DNA of 64,000 nucleotides from Caldora sp965222765 (GTDB lineage: Bacteria; Cyanobacteriota; Cyanobacteriia; Cyanobacteriales; Coleofasciculaceae): positions 186,001 to 250,000 of the forward strand of contig CBDCVG010000094.1 in NCBI GenBank assembly GCA_965222765.1. Reading direction: 5' to 3'. The position numbers and the translations under genes were made by a program. Below are positions 58,182-64,000 of this stretch, piece after piece. The stretch's first letter is position 1; each line of letters begins with the position of its first letter. The notes below the pieces were generated by a model. It made no database searches. It saw only the letters and a program-made list of their open reading frames with translations, and was not told the DNA's origin.

Positions 58182-58280
58182 GCTTATAGAGTCAGGATTC
58201 TATCGCTCTCTCTCCTGGTGGGTTATTTCCATACCCGCTGCACTAGAAGAAACAAGGTTAACCTTCACAGCACTTAAAGT

Positions 58281-59513
58281 ATGAATATCTTACATATAAA
58301 CACATCCGATTTGGCTGGGGGAGCCGCAATCTCCGGGTATCGACTCCATCAAGGCTTGCTAGCTCAAGGTATTGACTCCCGCTTACTGGTAGGAACAGTT
58401 AAAACCAATAGCGATCGCGTAGAGGTTTTTCCCCGTAGGGGTAAGATCGAACGGCAATTAGAAGTCCTTGGCTTGACTTCAAGCTTCGGTCTTAACGATC
58501 TCCACTATATTGGTACCTTTAGCGTTCCCCAGCACAATTTTTATCAAACAGCAGATATCCTCAATTTTCATAATATTTATTCCGGTTACTTTAACTACTT
58601 AGCGGTTCCCTCCTTAACTAAAAATAAACCAGCTGTCTTCACTCTTCATGATATGTGGGGTTTTACTGGACATTGTGCCTATAGCTACGATTGCGATCGC
58701 TGGAAAACTGGCTGTGGTCAATGCCCTTACCTCAATAGCTACCCAGCTGTCAACAGAGATAATACCCGCTTAGAGTGGAAGTTGAAAAACTGGGTTTATA
58801 GCCGCTCCAACCTCAATATTGTCACCCCCAGTAACTGGTTAACTGAGCAAGCCAAGCAAAGTATGCTCAACCGCTTTCCCATTCATTACATTCCTCATGG
58901 CATCGACACCGAAGCCTATCAACCTCTGGAGAGTGAACAGTGTCGCTCCCTACTGGGTATCCCCCTTGGCAAAAAGGTTCTGATGTTTGGCGCGGAAAGT
59001 TTCAAGCATTCTCGCAAGGGTGGCGATTTACTCGTCAAGGCTCTCTCCCAGTTACCAAGTTCCCTGAAAGCAGAAACCTTGCTGCTAACCCTAGGTAATG
59101 GGGGTGAAACGATCTCTGAAGCTGTGGAAATGGAAACCCTGTCTCTCGGTTATGTGGGTAGCGATCGCTTCAAATCTATTGCCTATTCTGCTGCTGATTT
59201 GTTTATTTTTCCTACCCGTGCTGATAATTTTCCACTAGTGCTGCAAGAAAGCATAGCCTGTGGCACTCCCATGGTTTCCTTCAAAATTGGTGGTGTTCCC
59301 GATTTAGTGCGTCCCGGCATTACTGGCTACTTAGCCACAGCAGAAGATACGGAAGATTTTAGTCAGGGTATTGTGCAGCTACTAGAAGACCAAAATCTCC
59401 GGGAGCAAATGAGTCAAAATTGTCGTGCGATCGCTCTTAAAGAATACCCTCTGGAACTACAAGCTCAGCGGTACATCGAGCTATATAACCAAGTGTTAGG
59501 TGTTAGGTGTTAG
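58281..59513 (+). CDS. Glycosyltransferase family 4 (WcaC-like)
   Basis: A 410-residue GT-B transferase opening MNILHINTSDLAGGAAISGY. It has the hallmark HDMWGFTGHCAYSYDCDRW with paired Cys (CGQCPYL) and the donor site FPTRADNFPLVLQESIACGTP. The Cys segment is typical of WcaC-related colanic acid transferases. The last residues NQVLGVRC are encoded by a heptamer repeat, TTAGGTG, which runs through the stop codon. Confidence 0.9.
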   Translation: MNILHINTSDLAGGAAISGYRLHQGLLAQGIDSRLLVGTVKTNSDRVEVFPRRGKIERQLEVLGLTSSFGLNDLHYIGTFSVPQHNFYQTADILNFHNIYSGYFNYLAVPSLTKNKPAVFTLHDMWGFTGHCAYSYDCDRWKTGCGQCPYLNSYPAVNRDNTRLEWKLKNWVYSRSNLNIVTPSNWLTEQAKQSMLNRFPIHYIPHGIDTEAYQPLESEQCRSLLGIPLGKKVLMFGAESFKHSRKGGDLLVKALSQLPSSLKAETLLLTLGNGGETISEAVEMETLSLGYVGSDRFKSIAYSAADLFIFPTRADNFPLVLQESIACGTPMVSFKIGGVPDLVRPGITGYLATAEDTEDFSQGIVQLLEDQNLREQMSQNCRAIALKEYPLELQAQRYIELYNQVLGVRC

Positions 59514-59591
59514 ATCTTAGGAAAAATACGTTGTTGCTTGCTTATCACTCTGCAAACTTCTTTAGTGTTAAATGTAAATTGGTGAATCGAA

Positions 59592-60581
59592 ATGAATAGC
59601 TTAACAAAAACAGAGCCTTTAGTCAGCATCATCATTAATAATTATAACTATGGAAGGTTTTTAAAAGAAGCGATTGATAGTGCGATCAATCAGACTTATA
59701 CCAATACAGAAGTTATCGTAGTCGATGACGGCTCGACCGATAATTCCCGTGAAATCATTAAAAGCTATGGTGACCAAATCACTGCTATCTTAAAACCTAA
59801 CGGTGGTCAAGCATCCTGTTTCAATATTGGTTTTAAAGAATCTCATGGAGAGATTATTTGTTTTTTAGATTCCGATGACGCTTTTGTAGAAAATAAGGTT
59901 GAAGAATGCGTTAATTTTTTGCAGCAAAAAACGACTAATAATCCACTAGTGATGGTCTATCACTTGCTGGAAATAGTTGATAAAGAAAGTAATTCTCTGA
60001 ATCAGTGTGAACCAGCAGCTCTGCGGAACTATGAGCCAAATTTATATGAACATGCTTGCAAATATCGCTTTTTTCCTTATCCTGCCTCTCAGACGACGGG
60101 AAATGCTTTTACCAGAGAATTACTGGCACAAATTTTTCCTATGCCAGAGAAGGGGGTAAAAATCAGTGCAGACAATATTGTGGTGAGAGCAGCTGGCTTA
60201 CTGGGAGAAGTTTATGGCATGGATCTGGTACTGGGAAAATATAGAGTACATCAGAGTAATCATTGGTATGGCAAAGAAATGGAGCCAGAGCTGTATCGGA
60301 AGTTTACGATTATTAGAGATGATTTTTTAAATGCCAAACTGGAAGAGCACGGCAAAAAACCGGTCATTTCTTTCTTTGATTCTATGTCTGCCAAATATTT
60401 TTTCCAGAAAAATGGAGATTATGAAGATGTCATCAAGCTAGCACTCAGAGTCATTAGTTGGCATGTCAATTTAGAAACGATTAAGTTTTTCTTAAAAGCC
60501 GCTATTCAATACTGCTTGTGGTTAATCAATCCTCAGTTAGTCAAACTGAAAGAACCAGAGTCAGATTTTATTACTAATTAA
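59592..60581 (+). CDS. Glycosyltransferase family 2
   Basis: A 329-residue GT-A transferase: LVSIIINNYNYGRFLKEAID, then the sugar-nucleotide DDGSTDNS and the metal-binding FLDSDDAF (DxD). Related to rhamnosyl/galactosyl transferases of surface polysaccharides. The C-terminal 90 residues are less conserved and slightly hydrophobic (FFLKAAIQYCLWLINPQ), possibly membrane-associated. ATG 59592; 78 bases after the previous gene. Confidence 0.9.
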   Translation: MNSLTKTEPLVSIIINNYNYGRFLKEAIDSAINQTYTNTEVIVVDDGSTDNSREIIKSYGDQITAILKPNGGQASCFNIGFKESHGEIICFLDSDDAFVENKVEECVNFLQQKTTNNPLVMVYHLLEIVDKESNSLNQCEPAALRNYEPNLYEHACKYRFFPYPASQTTGNAFTRELLAQIFPMPEKGVKISADNIVVRAAGLLGEVYGMDLVLGKYRVHQSNHWYGKEMEPELYRKFTIIRDDFLNAKLEEHGKKPVISFFDSMSAKYFFQKNGDYEDVIKLALRVISWHVNLETIKFFLKAAIQYCLWLINPQLVKLKEPESDFITN

Positions 60582-60599
60582 ATTTTGTTATAACTCAGA

Positions 60600-61841
60600 A
60601 TGAAAATAGCATTCGTAGTTCACACTTTTCCGAGCCTTTCAGAGACATTTATCCTGAATCAAATTGTCGGTTTGATTCAGGAAGGTCATGATGTAGATAT
60701 TTATGCTGAGGAATCAGAGATATCAGACAAGGTTCACCCTGATGTCAACAAGTACAATCTTACCAGCTGCACTTATTATCAACCAAAGATTCCCAAAAAT
60801 TTTTTCCTGCGAGTGGCTAAGGCGGTTGTAATTTTGATTCGATACTTATTAACCTGTCCTTTAGTCTTATTCAGATGTCTAAATTTCTTAACCTACGGTA
60901 GGCAAGCAAGCTCTCTTCGATTATTGTATGCGATAGTTCCTTTTATCGAAAATAGAAATAAGCGTTATGACATCATGCACTGCCACTTTGGTAATGAGGG
61001 TGTAAGAGGGGTGTTTACCAGGGAAGTGCTGAAACTTACAGCTAAGGTAGTGACCACTTTTTACGGCTATGATGTCAATGCTTACCCACTTACCTATGGA
61101 AAAAATGTATATTTACCTCTATTTAAACGGGGTGACCACTATATTGCTATTTCAAATTTTATTGGAAAAGAGGCTATCTCCTTGGGATGTCCAGAGGCAA
61201 AGCTGATCAAAATCCCCCTAGGTCTCGATCCAGCAGAGTATCAATTTCGACCTAGAAGCTTGCCAGAGGGCGAACTAATAAAAATCGTTACAGTAGCCAG
61301 ACTTGTTGAAAAAAAAGGAATTGAATATTCCATACAAGCTGTCGCCGAAGTAGCTAAGAAGTACCCCCACATACAATATTGTATTGCAGGGGATGGACCC
61401 CTTCGAGCCAGCCTGGAGGAGTTAATCAAAGCATTAAAAGTTGAGGATAAAGTGCAACTGTTAGGGTGGAAAACTAAGGATGAAGTAACACAGTTATACG
61501 ATGACTCCCATATTTTTATCTTGGCTAGTGTAACTGCTGCCAATGGTGATAAGGAAGGGCAAGGTTTAGTTTTACAGGAAGCCCAATCTATGGGATTGCC
61601 AGTAATAGCCACGATCCATAATGGTTTCCCTGACAGTATTAGAGACGGAACTTCGGGATTCTTAGTGCTGGAGCGAGATATTCAATCTTTGGCACAAAAG
61701 CTGATGTACTTAGTTGAAAATCCAGAAGTTTGGTCGAAGATGGGACATGCAGGGCGTTCTTTCGTGGAGGAAGTTTTCGACAATCAAAAACTCACCCAAC
61801 AACTAATTAATGTTTATAAGTTAGTCTTGGATTGTTCTTAA
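60600..61841 (+). CDS. Glycosyltransferase family 4
   Basis: A 413-residue GT-B transferase with MKIAFVVHTFPSLSETFIL at the start (the S-E-T-F turn is typical of colanic/exopolysaccharide GT4), HCHFGNEGVRG, TTFYGYDVNAYP, and donor site ASVTAANGDKEGQGLVLQEAQ. The E-G-Q-G-x-V-x-Q-E form is the standard E-x7-E. Starts 18 bases after the preceding stop. Confidence 0.92.
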   Translation: MKIAFVVHTFPSLSETFILNQIVGLIQEGHDVDIYAEESEISDKVHPDVNKYNLTSCTYYQPKIPKNFFLRVAKAVVILIRYLLTCPLVLFRCLNFLTYGRQASSLRLLYAIVPFIENRNKRYDIMHCHFGNEGVRGVFTREVLKLTAKVVTTFYGYDVNAYPLTYGKNVYLPLFKRGDHYIAISNFIGKEAISLGCPEAKLIKIPLGLDPAEYQFRPRSLPEGELIKIVTVARLVEKKGIEYSIQAVAEVAKKYPHIQYCIAGDGPLRASLEELIKALKVEDKVQLLGWKTKDEVTQLYDDSHIFILASVTAANGDKEGQGLVLQEAQSMGLPVIATIHNGFPDSIRDGTSGFLVLERDIQSLAQKLMYLVENPEVWSKMGHAGRSFVEEVFDNQKLTQQLINVYKLVLDCS

Positions 61842-61872
61842 GTAGGTGGGCATAAATAAACTCACATGGGCA

Positions 61873-61931
61873 GGGCGGGTTTTGAAGCCGAGAAACAGCA
61901 CACGTAGCAAGCATCTTAGCTAAACCCGCCC
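61873..61931. repeat. Inverted repeat, dispersed type
   Basis: GGGCGGGTTT and AAACCCGCCC separated by 39 bases, in the 215-base gap before the next gene. It resembles other cyanobacterial intergenic palindromes and could be a terminator or a small mobile relic. Confidence 0.55.
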
Positions 61932-62056
61932 CTACAAATCCAATGATCGTTTTTTTTCACCTACTTACTTAAGAGGGGGTTGGAAAATTTCGCACTATAG
62001 CAAATGAGACTCTCAGGGTCGAATAAGCTGCAACTTTCGTTGCGTAGGAATGAGAC

Positions 62057-63217
62057 ATGAAAATATCACTTATTATTCACTATGAGCTAAATGTTAATTC
62101 AGGCGCTGCGGGTAGCACAGCACGCCTCGGTCAGGAATACCAAAAACTAGGACACCAAGTACAATACTACTCTATGGAAAATCTTCCTGGCAGGATACCA
62201 AATCTAGCCAAAAGATTAATCTTTCCTGAGTTTGTAGCTGCCTATATGGGAAAGCTCTACCGTAAGCAAGCCGTTGATGTCATCGATGCTTCCCCAGGTG
62301 ATACTTGGCTAGGGGCGAAGATGCTCCAAATCCCCAAAAACAAGCGTCCTCTTCTAGTTACCCGAAGTCATGGTCTTCAGTACTTAGAACACCTTGAATA
62401 TCTCGAAGAAGCTAGAAGAGGAAATTTGCGCTTAAGTTGGAAATATCCCTTTTATTTTGGTGGCTTGCGGCTTTGGGAACAAGCTGAGTCTCTACGCAAT
62501 GCTGATTTAGTCTACTTGCTCAATCACCAAGAGAAAAAGTATGTTGTTGAACAACTTGGTGTCAGCTCAGAACAAGCACATGTTTTTCCGAATGGCATCC
62601 CAGAAGGATTTCTCAATCTGTCCCTCGAACCTCTACCTGAGGCAGAAGACTCAGTAATTCGTATTGCTCAAGTGAGTACGTATATTCCTCGCAAGGGAAT
62701 TCAATACAGTGTACCAGCACTCAATAAAATCCTGACTCGCTATCCCCAGGTAGAGATGAGTTTTTTGGGCACAGAATGCTTGGAATGCCCAGATGTGGCT
62801 CAAGTCTATGCTGACTTCGATCCTACAGTGCGCGATCGCATTAAAGTAGTACCACGCTATAGCCATGAAAAACTGCCTACTCTGCTCAAAGGACACCACA
62901 TTAAGTTGTTTCCACCACTTTCTGAAGGATTTGGCAAAGCGCTCGTCGAAGCTATGGCTTGTGGCTTAGCTCCAATCACCACAGCAACCCCAGGTCCAAT
63001 GGAGGTTGTACGTGATGGACATGATGCTATGGTTATACCTACTCGTGATAGTGTAGCGATCGAGCAAGCTCTAGAACGCTTGATTACAGATCGTCCCTAC
63101 TTAGAGCAGCTGCGTCACAATGCCTACGAAACTGCCCAACGCTATAGCTGGAGCCGCATTGCTCAAGACAGGCTCTCTGTTTATGAAGAAGCTCTGCACC
63201 GGAGGAAAGAGCTATGA
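62057..63217 (+). CDS. Glycosyltransferase family 4
   Basis: A 386-residue GT-B transferase opening KISLIIHYELNVNSGAAGS, with VTRSHGLQYLEHLE, AQVSTYIPRKGIQ and the donor site PPLSEGFGKALVEAMACGLAP (E-x7-E). Cytosolic. ATG 62057. Its stop overlaps the start of the next gene by four bases (ATGA), so the polymerase-like protein is translationally coupled to it. Confidence 0.92.
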   Translation: MKISLIIHYELNVNSGAAGSTARLGQEYQKLGHQVQYYSMENLPGRIPNLAKRLIFPEFVAAYMGKLYRKQAVDVIDASPGDTWLGAKMLQIPKNKRPLLVTRSHGLQYLEHLEYLEEARRGNLRLSWKYPFYFGGLRLWEQAESLRNADLVYLLNHQEKKYVVEQLGVSSEQAHVFPNGIPEGFLNLSLEPLPEAEDSVIRIAQVSTYIPRKGIQYSVPALNKILTRYPQVEMSFLGTECLECPDVAQVYADFDPTVRDRIKVVPRYSHEKLPTLLKGHHIKLFPPLSEGFGKALVEAMACGLAPITTATPGPMEVVRDGHDAMVIPTRDSVAIEQALERLITDRPYLEQLRHNAYETAQRYSWSRIAQDRLSVYEEALHRRKEL

Positions 63218-64000
63218 CTAGCTCCTCCACCACAAACCGTCCCTCAGCTGGGTACAAGCAAGCCTGGATGGCAATACAGGGGCTAGCAGTTGTTTTAGCT
63301 CTTCCTCTCCTAGCCGGAGTTGGGCGCATTCTCATCCCAATTTTCCCCCTTGGAGCTTTTGCGGTAGGGGTGTTTCTATATTTACGTGCTCCTGTCCTCT
63401 ATGTGGGCTTTACTTGGTGGATGTGGTTCCTAGGGCCATTGATTCGCCGCATCATTGACTATCAAAGTGGCTATCTCACTCCAGGACCATGGATACTTGC
63501 ACCAACTTTAGTCACCTTTGTTTCTGTGATGACTTTGCTCAAGCACCTTCCCAGAACCTATAAACAGGGTGGCTTACCCTTTATTATGTGCATTGGAGCA
63601 GTGTTCTATGGCTTTTGCATTGGAGCGGTTCAAAACGATAAAACTGCTACTGTACTAGGCTTTTTTTCCTGGATAAACCCTCTTTTGTTCAGTTTTCACT
63701 TGTTTGTCAATTGGCGAAACTATCCCGAGCATCGCCAAGCGCTTCATACTACCTTCCTCTGGGGGACTTTGGTGATGGGAGCCTACGGAATTGTGCAGTA
63801 TTTGGTAGCGCCTGAGTGGGAGCGGTTTTTTCTCAGGGAAACATTGTCACTATCTTTTGGTAGACCTGAACCTTTCGGAATTCGGGTATTCAGCTCCCTG
63901 GATGCACCACAAACATTTGCTAATGTGATGATGGCAGGGATCATCTTGTTGTGGACTAACCCCAAAATTTTGCGTAATCTTTCCACCGGAGTTGGTCACC
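63214..64000 (+). CDS. Polysaccharide polymerase / O-antigen ligase-like membrane protein (3' end outside window)
   Basis: Starts with ATG at 63214 and is open to the window end, 262 visible codons. At least six hydrophobic segments occur (LAVVLALPLLAGVGRILIPI; FIMCIGAVFYGFCIGAV), in the style of Wzy polymerases and WaaL ligases. The first part of the large periplasmic loop is seen with GRPEPFGIRVFSSLDAPQTF. Role: joining repeat units or transferring the glycan. Its exact kind cannot be decided without the C-terminal half. Confidence 0.8.
   Translation, partial: MTSSSTTNRPSAGYKQAWMAIQGLAVVLALPLLAGVGRILIPIFPLGAFAVGVFLYLRAPVLYVGFTWWMWFLGPLIRRIIDYQSGYLTPGPWILAPTLVTFVSVMTLLKHLPRTYKQGGLPFIMCIGAVFYGFCIGAVQNDKTATVLGFFSWINPLLFSFHLFVNWRNYPEHRQALHTTFLWGTLVMGAYGIVQYLVAPEWERFFLRETLSLSFGRPEPFGIRVFSSLDAPQTFANVMMAGIILLWTNPKILRNLSTGVGH

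Overview
The window is chromosomal DNA of a filamentous cyanobacterium. The evidence is about thirty copies of the HIP1 octamer GCGATCGC, many heptameric short tandem repeats between genes, dispersed palindromes of cyanobacterial type, a P-II protein, a HepC-like sugar transferase, 4-hydroxyphenylpyruvate dioxygenase, DUF4168 and Uma2 proteins, and large STAND/WD40 and kinase-NACHT proteins. The genus cannot be fixed from sequence alone.

Layout. 1-12 kb: housekeeping and signalling genes, namely a partial nuclease-fold protein, shikimate kinase, an FHA-GAF-adenylate cyclase, a Na/Pi transporter, Uma2, RtcB, a Ser/Thr kinase fused to NACHT and a membrane domain, an acyltransferase, TadA and glutaredoxin. 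12-22.9 kb: an MHYT histidine kinase, an ABC exporter, a YdcF-like protein, small hypothetical proteins, a two-gene glycan locus (a frameshifted glycosyltransferase and an initiating sugar transferase), a HEAT-repeat protein, a GNAT enzyme and a DUF4168 protein. 23-28.6 kb: a transport block with a solute-binding/OmpA protein split by a frameshift and a binding lipoprotein, permease and ATPase, followed by a proteasome/HslV-like protein with a putative N-terminal Ser nucleophile and a variant P-II protein (Asn at position 49).

28.7-38.3 kb is the accessory core. A TnpB remnant with an internal deletion is followed by an AAA-type ATPase gene. This overlaps a STAND ATPase gene, and a 14-repeat WD40 gene follows, apparently separated from the STAND part by a frameshift. 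An intact IS1634-type element with a perfect 6-bp target duplication lies directly downstream. This ATPase + STAND/TPR/TM/WD40 module is my best candidate for an uncharacterised sensing or conflict system.

38.3-44.8 kb: hpd with a divergent Lrp/AsnC regulator, an NAD-dependent epimerase, a GH10 xylanase, a duplicated scrap of the regulator gene, a frameshifted YvcK/CofD-like gene, and a long AT-rich leader. 44.8-64 kb: one long plus-strand exopolysaccharide cluster with chain-length regulator, BY-kinase-like ATPase, HepC-like initiating transferase, an epimerase paralogue broken by a stop codon, Wzm/Wzt ABC exporter, seven further glycosyltransferases besides the first one, a toroid-fold protein, a membrane protein, and a polymerase/ligase-like gene cut by the window end.

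Five genes are interrupted by single-base changes (near 19650, 24158, 33980, 43063 and 49678). Four are frameshifts and one is a nonsense codon; two of the frameshifts fall in C4 runs. Assembly error and real decay cannot be separated without reads. No rRNA, tRNA or CRISPR array was seen.
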